DNA of 39,110 bases from an uncultured Microbacterium sp. (lineage in GTDB: Bacteria > Actinomycetota > Actinomycetes > Actinomycetales > Microbacteriaceae): contig NZ_CALBRW010000002.1 of assembly GCF_937927635.1 (NCBI RefSeq), positions 1 through 39,110 of the forward strand, given 5' to 3'. Positions 30,790 to 38,960 of this stretch are shown here, in pieces; positions within the stretch are counted from its first letter, which is position 1; the number at the start of each line of letters is the position of its first letter. The notes under the pieces were generated by a model. The model worked only from the letters and a program-made list of their open reading frames with translations. It was not told where the DNA came from and did no database searches. Made by a program: the position numbers and the translations under genes.

Positions 30790-33369
30790 TCAGCCGCGCG
30801 CAGCGCGGTTCTTGGTGTGCCGGGTGGGGACTGCCGCCCAGGGATCCTCGGGCCACGGATGCTTGGGATACCGGCCGCGCATCTCTGCGCGCACCTGCGC
30901 GTACGGACCCGACCAGAACGACGCCAGGTCGTCGGTGACGGCCAGCGGGCGACCGGCGGGGGAGAGCAGGTGGAACAGCACCGGCACCCGCCCGTCGGCC
31001 AGCCTCGGCGTCTGCGCCCAGCCGAAGCACTCCTGCAGCTTCACGGCCACGACCGGACGCGCTTCGGGATCGTCCAACGGTGGGTAGGCGATGCGGATGC
31101 GGGAACCCGTGGGCACCTCCAGGCGTTCCGGGGCGAGCTCGTCGAAGTGCGTGGCGGACGGCCACGGCAGCAGGCGGCGCAGGGCGGATGTCAGATCCAG
31201 CCGTGCCACGGGCGTGCCGGTCGCCAGGTGATCCAGCTCCGGCCCGAGCCAGGAATCGAGGTCGGTCAGCAGGCCCGCGTCGGAGACATCGGGCCAGGGA
31301 TCGCCGAGTTCGCGGTGCAGCAGCGCCATCCGCCGTCGCAGCGCGTCCCCGGCATCCGTCCAGGTGAACAGGCCGAGGCCCTCGCGCTGCAGAACGCGGC
31401 GCACGGCATCCCGTCCCTCTTCGGCGGATGCGCGCACCGGCACGGATGAGCGCACGATGGCACCCACGCGGCGCTCGCGACGGGCCTGCACGCGGCCGCT
31501 CGCGAATTCGGCCTCGACACGATCGGTCATCAGATGGTTCGCCGCCTGCTCCGCCTGCGCTTCGGTGAGGGCGGCCGCGGCGCGGATCACCGCACCGGCG
31601 CCTGCCGCCGCACGGCCCTTGGCCCGGGCGACTTCTGCGACAGCCAACCATTCGGCATCCGCCAGCGACCCGCGCACGTTCGCGCGAGTGCCGGAGGCGA
31701 GTAGGAAGGTGGCACGGTCGGAAGTGCGGTCCATGCGCCGCGCGATGCGCGCCGGGAAGGCCAGGGCGATCACGAGCCCGGTGCTCTCCAGCGGACCCGA
31801 TGCCGGGCGGTGAGGCTCCGGATGCTGCGAGGTGCCGGCCGCACGATCGGCGAAGCGCAGCATCCGCTCGGCGTCGCGCACCCAGCGGCGCGCTTCGGGA
31901 CTGCGCTCGCCGCGCAGGGCGACCAATGCTCGTGCGACGTCGGCATCCGCGATCCGGATGTCCCCGCCCAGCAGTGCGACGACCTCGGCGGCCAGGCGGG
32001 AGCCGACCAGCGGGGCGCCGTCGCGAAGCGCCCTGGCCAGCCTCGGATCGGTGGGAATGCGCGCCAGCGCGCGGCCCTCGTCGGTCGCGCGTCCGTCGGC
32101 GTCGATGGCGCCGAGGCCGCGCAGTACGCCCAGTGCCTCGGACAGGCTGTCGGCGGGCAGCGGGTCGATGAGCCGCAGCCCCGCACCTCCCGGTGCTCCC
32201 CAGCAGGCCAGCAGCAGAGCGGCATCCGTCAGGTCTGTCGTGGCGATCTCCGGCGCGGGGCGCGCCGGAGCGGCCGCGTACGTGCGCTGGTCCACGCAGC
32301 GGATCACTGTGCCCGGGCCCTGCCTGGTGGCGCGTCCGGCGCGCTGCACCGACGAGCTGCGGGATGCTGACGACGTGACCAGGCCGCTCATGCCGCGGGT
32401 CGCGTCGCGCTGCGGATGCCGGGCCAGGCAGCTGTCCACGACCAGGCGCACGCCGGGCACCGTCAGTGATGACTCGGCCAGCGAGGTGGTCACGATGATG
32501 CGCGGGTCATCGCTCGGGCGGCGGCCGCGGATCACGGCATCCTGCTCCGCCGACGGGATCTGCCCGTGCAGCTCTCGCACGTCGAACCCGGGGACGGCGT
32601 CGTGGATGCGGCGGGCGGTCTCGGCGACCTCCCGCGCACCGGGCAGGAACACCAGTACGTCGGCGGTCGGGTCGTCGCGGTGCAGGTCACGGGCAGCGGA
32701 TGCTGTGACCTGCGCCACATGGTCGAGGAACGCCCAGGTGACGCCGCGCTCGTCCAGGCGAGGAGCAGGGCTCGGCGCCCAGCGCTCTTCGAGCGGGAAC
32801 GCGGGCACCTGGTGGTCGACGATGGGGGCGGAGGCATCGTCTGTGCCGATGACGGCTGCGATGCGCTCGGCGTCGAGCGTGGCCGACATCGCGATGAGCA
32901 CGAGGTCGTCGCGCAGCTCGCGCACCTCGCCCAGCAGCCCGATCAGCAGGTCGGTCTCCAGGGCGCGCTCGTGCACCTCGTCGATGATCACGGCATCCAC
33001 GCCGTCCAGGCCCGGGTCGGACAGCATCCGCCGCAGCAGCACTCCGGCCGTGACGAACTCGACCTCTGTGCTCGGCCCCGCCCTGCGCTCGCCGCGGACG
33101 GTGAACCCGACCCGGTCGCCGAGCGGGGAGCCGTCCAACTGCGCGAGCCGGCGCGCGGCGGCGCGGGCGGCGACCCGACGCGGCTGCGTGACGATGATCC
33201 GTCCCGATGTGCGATTGGTCAGCAGGGGAGGCACCAGCGTGGTCTTGCCCGTGCCCGGCGGGGCGCTCACGACCACGGCGGTGCTGTTGTCGAGTGCCTG
33301 CTCCAGGTCGGGGAGTGCGCCTGCGAACGACAGCCCCGCGCCGATCGCGGCGAGGTCGAAGGCGGGCAT
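30790..33369 (-). CDS. hrpB: ATP-dependent helicase HrpB
   Basis: DEAH-type RNA helicase-like protein of 859 aa. Walker A is PPGTGKTT, and the DExH box reads DEVHERAL. The motif III sequence is MSATLD and motif VI is QRAGRATRQGPG. A helicase-associated domain (HA2-like) and the HrpB-specific C-terminal domain follow (EECFGW-type end: LQECFGWAQTPRLADGRVPV, FHLLSPAGRPLAVTDDLASF). Its cellular role is poorly known in bacteria. ATG 33369 starts the conserved N-terminus PAFDL; the frame stays open for 25 more codons upstream, but that stretch lacks family features. The gene is convergent with the exporter. Confidence 0.92.
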   Translation of the reverse strand: MPAFDLAAIGAGLSFAGALPDLEQALDNSTAVVVSAPPGTGKTTLVPPLLTNRTSGRIIVTQPRRVAARAAARRLAQLDGSPLGDRVGFTVRGERRAGPSTEVEFVTAGVLLRRMLSDPGLDGVDAVIIDEVHERALETDLLIGLLGEVRELRDDLVLIAMSATLDAERIAAVIGTDDASAPIVDHQVPAFPLEERWAPSPAPRLDERGVTWAFLDHVAQVTASAARDLHRDDPTADVLVFLPGAREVAETARRIHDAVPGFDVRELHGQIPSAEQDAVIRGRRPSDDPRIIVTTSLAESSLTVPGVRLVVDSCLARHPQRDATRGMSGLVTSSASRSSSVQRAGRATRQGPGTVIRCVDQRTYAAAPARPAPEIATTDLTDAALLLACWGAPGGAGLRLIDPLPADSLSEALGVLRGLGAIDADGRATDEGRALARIPTDPRLARALRDGAPLVGSRLAAEVVALLGGDIRIADADVARALVALRGERSPEARRWVRDAERMLRFADRAAGTSQHPEPHRPASGPLESTGLVIALAFPARIARRMDRTSDRATFLLASGTRANVRGSLADAEWLAVAEVARAKGRAAAGAGAVIRAAAALTEAQAEQAANHLMTDRVEAEFASGRVQARRERRVGAIVRSSVPVRASAEEGRDAVRRVLQREGLGLFTWTDAGDALRRRMALLHRELGDPWPDVSDAGLLTDLDSWLGPELDHLATGTPVARLDLTSALRRLLPWPSATHFDELAPERLEVPTGSRIRIAYPPLDDPEARPVVAVKLQECFGWAQTPRLADGRVPVLFHLLSPAGRPLAVTDDLASFWSGPYAQVRAEMRGRYPKHPWPEDPWAAVPTRHTKNRAARG

Positions 33370-33431
33370 GCCTCCAGTCTGCCCGGTGCGGGCGGCATCA
33401 GTGCGGGCGGGGTGCTGCTGCGGTTGCGTTC

Positions 33432-33500
33432 CGGGGGCCGACACGCCAGATATCGGACGGATTCGCGGGAAACGTCCGCGATGTGGCGTGTCGGCCCCCG
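33432..33500. repeat. large perfect-arm hairpin, repeat unit 1
   Basis: CGGGGGCCGACACGCCA (33432-33448) pairs perfectly with TGGCGTGTCGGCCCCCG (33484-33500). Inside, CGGACG and CGTCCG extend the stem past a small internal loop. There is no T-run and no coding potential. It sits just upstream of the hrpB start on the minus strand. Confidence 0.75.
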
Positions 33501-33534
33501 AAGTGTGCGCGGCGGTGTCGAGCGAGGCACGCGC

Positions 33535-33616
33535 GCCGAGACCCCTCGTGAATGTCGAAACCCCTCCTGGGCGACGCAGATCACGAGGGGTCTCGGCGGC
33601 CAGGAGGGGTCTCGGC
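33535..33616. repeat. overlapping inverted repeats between SPFH gene and hrpB, repeat unit 2
   Basis: GCCGAGACCCCTCGTGA (33535-33551) pairs perfectly with TCACGAGGGGTCTCGGC (33581-33597). A nested pair, AACCCCTCCTGG (33559-33570) with CCAGGAGGGGT (33600-33610), crosses it, and GAGGGGTCTCGGC occurs twice in direct orientation (33585-33597 and 33604-33616). Two mutually exclusive folds are thus possible. The 261-base gap 33370-33630 holds no gene. Confidence 0.75.
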
Positions 33617-33630
33617 AGGTGGGTGAGCGG

Positions 33631-35259
33631 CTACCCGGCGGCAGTGGTCTCCGCGGCGGTGGTCTCCGCGGCGGCAGCCTCCGTGGAGGCGGTGGGCTTG
33701 GACGCGCGCTTGGCGGGGGCGGACGCGGGTGTGGCATCCGCCTGTGCGACGCCGGCGCCGAAGCCGCGGCCGACAGCCTGACCCTGGATGATCGCGGCCA
33801 GGTCCAGGCCGGTCGCTGCGTTCACGCTGTCGAACACGGCGCGCATGGCCTTGGCGTTGTCCCCGCCGACGACGCTGGAGGCGCCGTCCTCGCCGGAGCC
33901 GCCGATGATGGACACGTTGCCGATGGCGCCGTAGCCCTTGGCGAACTCGGCCATGAGCGACGGCAGCACCTCGAGCACGCGCTGCGACAGGAAGGCCTCC
34001 TGGTTCGAGGCGATGGCCTTGGCCTCCGCCTCGACGGCGGCGGCGCGGGCCTCACCCTCGGCGCGGATGGCGTCGGCCTCGGCGTTGGCGCGCAGGCGGC
34101 GGGCCTCGGCCTCCGCCTCGGCCTGGGCGCGCAGGGCGTTGGCATCACCGGTGGCCTTGGCCTCGGCAGCGGCCGCCTCACCGGCGGCGCGAGCCTTGTC
34201 GGCCTCTGCCTGCTGCTCGGCGATGCGGGTGCGGGCCTCGGCCTGCTTGACCTGCTCGATGGCGGCGGCCTCGGCCGACTTCTCGCGAGTGAACAGTTCT
34301 GCCTGGGCTCGGGTCTCGGCCTCGTAGCGCTGCGCGTCGGCGACGCGCTTGACGTCGGCATCCAGCTGCGCCTGCTTGTTCTCGGCCTGCTGCTGCAGCA
34401 CCGCCTGCTCGGCTTGGGCGCGGGCGAGGTACTCGGCCTGCTCGGCTTCGGCGCGAGCGCGGCCGATGCCGGCGTTGGCGTTGGCGGTGTTCGTGTCGAG
34501 CGCGGTCTGCTCGATCAGGTTCGCCTCGTCGTTGGCGATGTTCTTCTGGTTGATCGCACGGTCGGCGTTGGTCTGCGAGATCTCCGCAGCCTGGCGCTTG
34601 GCCTGGATCTCGGGAGCGCCCAGCGACTGGATGTAGCCGACCTTGTCGGTGATGCCCTTGATCTGGAAGGAGTCCAGGATCAGGCCCTGCTCGGCCAGCT
34701 CGCCGGAGATATCGGAGCTGATCTGCTCGGAGAACTTCTTGCGCTCGCGCATGAGCTCCACGACCGAGAGCTTGGCGACGATGCCGCGCAAGGCGCCCTC
34801 GAGCTGCTCGGTGGTGAACTGCTCGATGGCCTTGTCCTGCGAGGCGAAGCGCTCGGCGGCGCGGCGCACGTAGAGGGGGTCGGAGCCGATCTTCACGATC
34901 GCGACGCCGTCGACGTTCAGCGTGACGGAATCCAGCGACTGCGCCTCGGCGTTCAGCGAGACCTGGCGTGAGCGCAGCGAGATGATCTCGTGGCGCTGCG
35001 TGATCGGGTTGACCAGCGACTTGCCGTTGACGATGACCGTCACCGGCGACTCGGCGAGCTCCGAGCTGGTGCTGCCGTCGGCGTTGAGGACCGCGCGCTG
35101 CACCTTCTGCTTGCGTCCCGAGATGACCAGCGCCTCGTCGGCCCGGGCGACCTTGATCCAGCTGCGTGCGAACAGCAGCAGGATGAGTCCGATGATGATG
35201 GCGGCGACGACGGCGACGCCGACGATGATCAGGATGCCGACGATTCCGGCGATCTCCAT
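33631..35259 (-). CDS. SPFH/flotillin-like membrane scaffold protein
   Basis: Flotillin-type protein of 542 aa. One N-terminal membrane helix (about residues 4-33, rich in Ile, Val and Leu) is followed by the SPFH domain (KVARADEALVISGRKQKVQR to about residue 200). A long coiled coil of Ala/Glu-rich heptads follows (AEAEARRLRANAEADAIRAE). The C-terminus ends in a Thr/Ala/Ser/Lys-rich tail. Flotillins organise membrane microdomains on the cytoplasmic side. ATG 35259 follows AAAGGG; a longer frame begins at 35301 without an SD. The Ala/Glu repeats explain several long false frames on the other strand. Confidence 0.9.
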   Translation of the reverse strand: MEIAGIVGILIIVGVAVVAAIIIGLILLLFARSWIKVARADEALVISGRKQKVQRAVLNADGSTSSELAESPVTVIVNGKSLVNPITQRHEIISLRSRQVSLNAEAQSLDSVTLNVDGVAIVKIGSDPLYVRRAAERFASQDKAIEQFTTEQLEGALRGIVAKLSVVELMRERKKFSEQISSDISGELAEQGLILDSFQIKGITDKVGYIQSLGAPEIQAKRQAAEISQTNADRAINQKNIANDEANLIEQTALDTNTANANAGIGRARAEAEQAEYLARAQAEQAVLQQQAENKQAQLDADVKRVADAQRYEAETRAQAELFTREKSAEAAAIEQVKQAEARTRIAEQQAEADKARAAGEAAAAEAKATGDANALRAQAEAEAEARRLRANAEADAIRAEGEARAAAVEAEAKAIASNQEAFLSQRVLEVLPSLMAEFAKGYGAIGNVSIIGGSGEDGASSVVGGDNAKAMRAVFDSVNAATGLDLAAIIQGQAVGRGFGAGVAQADATPASAPAKRASKPTASTEAAAAETTAAETTAAG

Positions 35260-35332
35260 AGAAGTGCCCTTTCCCCTCAGAAGGTGTGATTCGAGAACCA
35301 CCCTGCCAGACTTCGGGGGATGCTGTGATCCG

Positions 35333-35761
35333 CTACAGCCCGCGCAGCTTCTGGGTCAGCGCGTACAGCGTCGCCATCTCATCGTCGTCCAGGCGCGACA
35401 TCTTCTCGGCGATCGAGCGGCCGTGCCGGGTGGCCATCTGCCGGAAGGCACGGGCTCCGGCATCCGTCGCCGTGAGGAGCGCGCCGCGACCGTCTTCGGG
35501 GTCGACGGCCTTGGTGATCAGCTCGCGAGCGACCATCCGGTCGACCAGGCGCGAGACGCTGGGCTGGCTGATCAGCGAGTTGGCGGTGACGTCGCGCAGG
35601 CGGGCGGTCATCTCGCAGGAGCGGACGACGGTGAGCAGCACGTCGTACTCGGCCTCGGTGATGCCGGCTGTGCTGAAGTCGCCGGACATCTCGGCGAGCA
35701 GCTCGTGCTGGGCGCGGAACAGGCTCTCCCAGGCGCGGAGTGCGAGCTCTCGATCGGTCAT
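35333..35761 (-). CDS. MarR family regulator
   Basis: MarR-type winged-helix regulator of 142 aa. The dimer helices and HTH are visible: LRAWESLFRAQHELLAEMSG, ITEAEYDVLLTVVRS, then LRDVTANSLISQPSVSRLVDRMVARELI, and the wing DPEDGRGALLTATDAG. ATG 35761 follows TACGCT (35769-35774, minus strand) by 7 bases, a leaderless start. A TTG-initiated extension to 35881 would run through the upstream hairpin and lacks family features, so it was not used. It precedes the SPFH gene on the same strand by 73 bases; a functional link is not shown. Confidence 0.86.
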   Translation of the reverse strand: MTDRELALRAWESLFRAQHELLAEMSGDFSTAGITEAEYDVLLTVVRSCEMTARLRDVTANSLISQPSVSRLVDRMVARELITKAVDPEDGRGALLTATDAGARAFRQMATRHGRSIAEKMSRLDDDEMATLYALTQKLRGL

Positions 35762-35961
35762 GCCCTTCAGCGTAGTGTCGTGCGGCGACAACGCGGGCGC
35801 GGCGCATCTCGCGCACAAGTAAGGGCCGGTCGGAGAGGCTTCCGACCGGCCCTTGTCCCTTGCACCAAGAGTGTCCTGCAATCACATGCGGTTCATGCCA
35901 CAGCAAACATTCACCGTGCGACGAGTGTATAACGGCGAGGTAACGAATGCAACGGTTTGGT
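35762..35961 (-). promoter_or_regulatory. strong promoter and hairpin upstream of the MarR gene (leader or small RNA candidate)
   Basis: On the minus strand TTGCAT (35947-35952) and TACACT (35924-35929) are 17 bases apart, the best -35/-10 pair I found in the window. Transcription from it would run about 65 bases to a perfect 13-bp hairpin, AAGGGCCGGTCGG with CCGACCGGCCCTT (35821-35833 and 35842-35854). The hairpin has no U-run. It may end a short RNA, attenuate marR, or be a relic of a lost gene. No convincing protein gene lies in 35762-36163. Confidence 0.5.
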
Positions 35962-36003
35962 CACGGAAATCATGCGCGGTGCTCCGTGTCCGTTTGTCCG
36001 TTC

Positions 36004-36079
36004 TCACGAAAGTTGGCGAAGTCGCGCGAAACCTGGCGGGCGTCTCACGAAAGCTGTCGCTGTGTCACGAAAGTTGGCG
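36004..36079. repeat. four tandem transposase-type binding repeats (Tn7-related transposon end)
   Basis: A 15-bp motif occurs four times at 20-21 bp steps: TCACGAAAGTTGGCG (36004 and 36065), TCACGAAAGCTGTCG (36045) and the weaker GCGCGAAACCTGGCG (36024). Tandem TnsB-type sites with this period mark the ends of Tn7-related elements, and a TnsA-like gene follows 85 bases later. The terminal TGT of the element may be at 35987 or 35995 (TGTCCG words); I cannot choose between them. Confidence 0.65.
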
Positions 36080-36163
36080 TGGATCGGCGTGGCTGACCGG
36101 ACGCCGCTGTCCGCGGCGTAGCTTCGTCGCCATAGGTCGGGACTCTTCGGCCTCGCGGTTCTG

Positions 36164-36520
36164 ATGATCGACAATGCGTTGCGATTGGAACAGATGGCGG
36201 ACCTCGGTTGGGGCTGGTCGGTCCAAAACGACGGTCTCTCGAGCCTCGGCGCGTGGATCGAGTATCTCGCGATGGGCCAGCGCCACTTGCGCTCGCTCTC
36301 GGACATCAGCAACGTGAGCTTCTCCGACTGCGAACCGGTTCGCGAGTTCCCTCAGTGGCCAGGTAAGCGGCACTACGACGGCTCCCTCTGGATGGCGAGT
36401 ACGAGGACGTCCGTCCCTTTCGAATCGCTGAACGAGAGGTCCTGCCTGATGGAACTCGACAGGCGGGGTGACGTCGAAGCCGTGTCTAGCCAGCCCTTGT
36501 GGATCAAGTGGAATGACTGA
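36164..36520 (+). pseudogene. TnsA-like transposase endonuclease subunit, truncated by an IS
   Basis: The first 118 codons of a gene resembling the actinobacterial TnsA-like heteromeric transposase endonuclease. Diagnostic stretches are SDCEPVREFPQWPGKRHYDG, then VPFESLNERSCLMELDRRGD and EAVSSQPLWIKW, the usual start of the restriction-endonuclease-like fold with an active-site Glu (E87). The later Asp and Gln-x-Lys residues of the active site are missing, because the IS21-type element begins at 36518 and its terminal TGA acts as stop codon. Full-length relatives are about twice this size. Base usage is less GC-rich than the neighbouring core genes, fitting acquired DNA. Confidence 0.72.
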
Positions 36521-36643
36521 GTATTCGACCCTGTGAGCACCACTGATTATTGCGGTTGAGCACCACCGGATATCGCGGTTGAGCACCAGGCGGTATTGCC
36601 GGTGAGCACCACTGCTGTGGGATCGGCGCTCACCGGCATCGAC

Positions 36644-37390
36644 TCAGTTCGCCGTGGCGGTGTGTTCGCGCATGTTGACCTCGCCGGTTTCGATCCAGAT
36701 GGTGTTGTGGACGATGCGGTCCATGATCGCGTCTGCGTGGACTCCGCCGCCGAGTCGCTGGTGCCAGTCCTTCTTCGCGTATTGGGTGCAGAACACCGTC
36801 GACGTGGCGTCGTAGCGTCTCTCGAGCAGCTCGAGGAGCATGGTTCTGGTGTCGTCGGTCGGGGTGTCGAGCAGCCACTCATCGATCACGAGCAGGGTGA
36901 ACGCGGCGTACTTGCGCAGCCACTTCTCTCTCCCCGCTGGTCGGTCCCGAGCTGCGGCCCAGGACTCTTCGAGGTCGGGCATGCGGATGTAGTGCGCCCG
37001 GTAGCGGTGCTGACAGGCCTGCTTCGCCAACGCGGACCCGAGGTAGGACTTCCCCGAGCCGGTGAAGCCTTGGAACACGACGTTCATGTGGCGGGTGATG
37101 AACTGGCAGGTGCCGAGTTGGGCGATCACGCCCCGGTCAAGGCCGCGCTGTTCGAGCATGTCGACGCGGCGGAGGTCCGCGTTGGGGTAGCGGAGCCCTG
37201 CCCGGCGGATGAGTCCGTCGACTTTCGACTGGGTGAACGCGGCGTGGGCGTCGTCGACGGCGAGTTTGATCCGCTCCTCGAACACCATCCCCAAGGTGAG
37301 GGTGGCGTCTTGGATCTCGAGGGCGTCGACGAGTGAGGCCACGCCCATCTCCCGCAGCTTGCGCTTCGTCTCCGTATCGAGCCGGCTCAT
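36644..37390 (-). CDS. istB: IS21 family helper ATPase IstB
   Basis: AAA+ ATPase of 248 aa, related to DnaC and IstB, that assists the transposase in target choice and strand transfer. Walker A is GFTGSGKS (residues 108-115) and Walker B is LLVIDEWLL, followed by the RRYDATSTVFCTQYAKKDWH segment and the late HNTIWIETGEVNMRE motif. Length and motifs are normal, so it appears intact. ATG 37390 overlaps the IstA stop by 4 bases, the usual coupling in this family. Confidence 0.95.
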   Translation of the reverse strand: MSRLDTETKRKLREMGVASLVDALEIQDATLTLGMVFEERIKLAVDDAHAAFTQSKVDGLIRRAGLRYPNADLRRVDMLEQRGLDRGVIAQLGTCQFITRHMNVVFQGFTGSGKSYLGSALAKQACQHRYRAHYIRMPDLEESWAAARDRPAGREKWLRKYAAFTLLVIDEWLLDTPTDDTRTMLLELLERRYDATSTVFCTQYAKKDWHQRLGGGVHADAIMDRIVHNTIWIETGEVNMREHTATAN

Positions 37391-38949
37391 CGGGTGCCTG
37401 CCGCGTAGTAGTCGGCGCCGCGGACGTAGCCTGCGGGCTCTGGGGCTGTTGCGGGGGTTGTCCAGGCGTCACGGCTGGCGGGGTTGTCTTGTCTGGTGTC
37501 GAGGATGGGGCGCAGGTGCGCGTAGCGCGGCGACCGGACGCGGGCCAGCGCGATCCCTGCGGCGGCTTCGACTCGTGCTGAGGAGTACCGGCGTGTCATG
37601 CGGAGCACGGCGAGGGCTGCGTCCAGGCCTTGCTCGTCGACGGGCACGGACTCGAAGATCCGGTTCACGACTGTCGTGGTGTTCTCCCCGATCCTCGCTG
37701 CCCATTCCCGGACTCGTGGGGCGTCCCACTGCCGATACTGGGGGCCGTCGGGCAGGTCACTGTCGTGGGTGCGGTACTCGTTCACGACCCCGACCGGCAC
37801 GAGCAGATGACTGGTCAGCCGCTGATCGTCGGCGAACACCTCGAGCGTCGTGTCCGTGACGCGCAGGTCGACGCTGCGGCCGATGTTCACGTAGGGGACG
37901 GAGTAGAAGTTCTTCTCGAACACCACATGCCCGTTCTTCTGAACCCGCCGCCCGTAGACCCACCGGGAGATCTCGAACGCAACCGTCGGCAGCGGCCGAA
38001 GCAGCGGCTTCTCTTCACTCTCGAACACGCTCTGCCTGGACCCGGCGCGTTTCTGGAACGGCTCGGCGTTGAACGCTCTCATCCGCTCGTAGATGGCGGC
38101 TCGTAACTCCGGCAGCGTCGCGAACGACTGGTTCCGGAGGGCGGCGATCACCCAGGTCGCGATGTTGCCGACGGTGTTCTCGACGCTGGCCTTGTCCTTC
38201 GGCTTGCGCACCCGCCCCGGTAGCACCGCGGCAGAGTAGTGCGCCGCGAGCTCCCGATACGCGTCGTTGAGGACTACCTCACCCTCCGCCGGATGCTTGA
38301 TCACCCCGGTCTTGAGGTTGTCCGGGACGATCCGGGGCACGGAGCCGCCGAACCAGCCGAACATGCTCACGTGCGCGCGCAGCCAAGTGTCCTGCTTCAT
38401 GTCCAGCGTCGGCTCGACGAACCCGAACCTCGAGAACGGCAACGCCGCGACGAACAAACACACCCGCGTCACCTGCCCGGTGACCGGATCCGTGAGTTGC
38501 ATCGTCTTGCCCGACCAGTCCACCTCGACCGACTGCCCCGCCTTGTGACCGACCCGCGACGCCGCCCCGGTGACCAGGACGTGGTGCTGGTAGGTCTTGC
38601 AGAACCTGTCGTAGCCCATCGCGGTCTCGCCCTTGGTGCGGCAGGCGTCGACGTACTCGCCGTGCAGCAGCTTCAACGTCACCCCGACCTTCGCGAGCTC
38701 CTTGTGGACGTGGTCCCAGTCCGGCTGCGCGTGAACACTCTCGTGCTCACCGCGCCCTGGGAACAGGCGTGAATACACCTCCGCGTCATCGAGATCGGCG
38801 ACAGCGTCGTAGTCAATACCCTCCCGGTCGGCGGCGTCGAACACCGCGACCACCGAGTGCCGCGACATGCCCTGCGCCTCGATCCGCCGCGCCGAGAACC
38901 CCTCCGCGCGAAGCCGGAGCACCAGCTTCGCCTTGATCCTGCGTACCAT
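37387..38949 (-). CDS. istA: IS21 family transposase IstA
   Basis: DDE transposase of 520 aa. An N-terminal helix-turn-helix (VLRLRAEGFSARRIEAQGMS) is followed by the catalytic core with D144 (SVEVDWSGKT), D210 (RIVPDNLKTG) and E257 (KDKASVENTVG), in the standard IS21 spacing. The C-terminal part holds the beta-barrel domain (HVVFEKNFYSVPYVNIGRSV). ATG 38949 follows AGAAGGAG; the SD is partly within the 3' arm of an upstream hairpin. No frameshift or stop is seen, so the element looks capable of transposition. Confidence 0.95.
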   Translation of the reverse strand: MVRRIKAKLVLRLRAEGFSARRIEAQGMSRHSVVAVFDAADREGIDYDAVADLDDAEVYSRLFPGRGEHESVHAQPDWDHVHKELAKVGVTLKLLHGEYVDACRTKGETAMGYDRFCKTYQHHVLVTGAASRVGHKAGQSVEVDWSGKTMQLTDPVTGQVTRVCLFVAALPFSRFGFVEPTLDMKQDTWLRAHVSMFGWFGGSVPRIVPDNLKTGVIKHPAEGEVVLNDAYRELAAHYSAAVLPGRVRKPKDKASVENTVGNIATWVIAALRNQSFATLPELRAAIYERMRAFNAEPFQKRAGSRQSVFESEEKPLLRPLPTVAFEISRWVYGRRVQKNGHVVFEKNFYSVPYVNIGRSVDLRVTDTTLEVFADDQRLTSHLLVPVGVVNEYRTHDSDLPDGPQYRQWDAPRVREWAARIGENTTTVVNRIFESVPVDEQGLDAALAVLRMTRRYSSARVEAAAGIALARVRSPRYAHLRPILDTRQDNPASRDAWTTPATAPEPAGYVRGADYYAAGTR

Positions 38950-38960
38950 CCGAATTACTC

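Noticed and set aside
32566..34971. Very long plus-strand open frame opposite hrpB and the SPFH gene
   Set aside because: Leu/Gly-rich antisense image of Ala/Glu coiled-coil repeats; no SD and no family features.
36004..36079. CRISPR-like array
   Set aside because: Repeats are 15 bp with 5-6 bp between them and mismatches; no spacers of 30 bp and no cas genes. A transposon end fits better.
36507..36517. Target-site duplication of the IS21 element
   Set aside because: It cannot be assessed because the right flank begins at 39111, outside the window.
36065..36586. Minus-strand open frame opposite the TnsA-like gene and across the IS end
   Set aside because: It crosses the IS boundary and has no recognisable domain, while the plus frame matches TnsA-like motifs.
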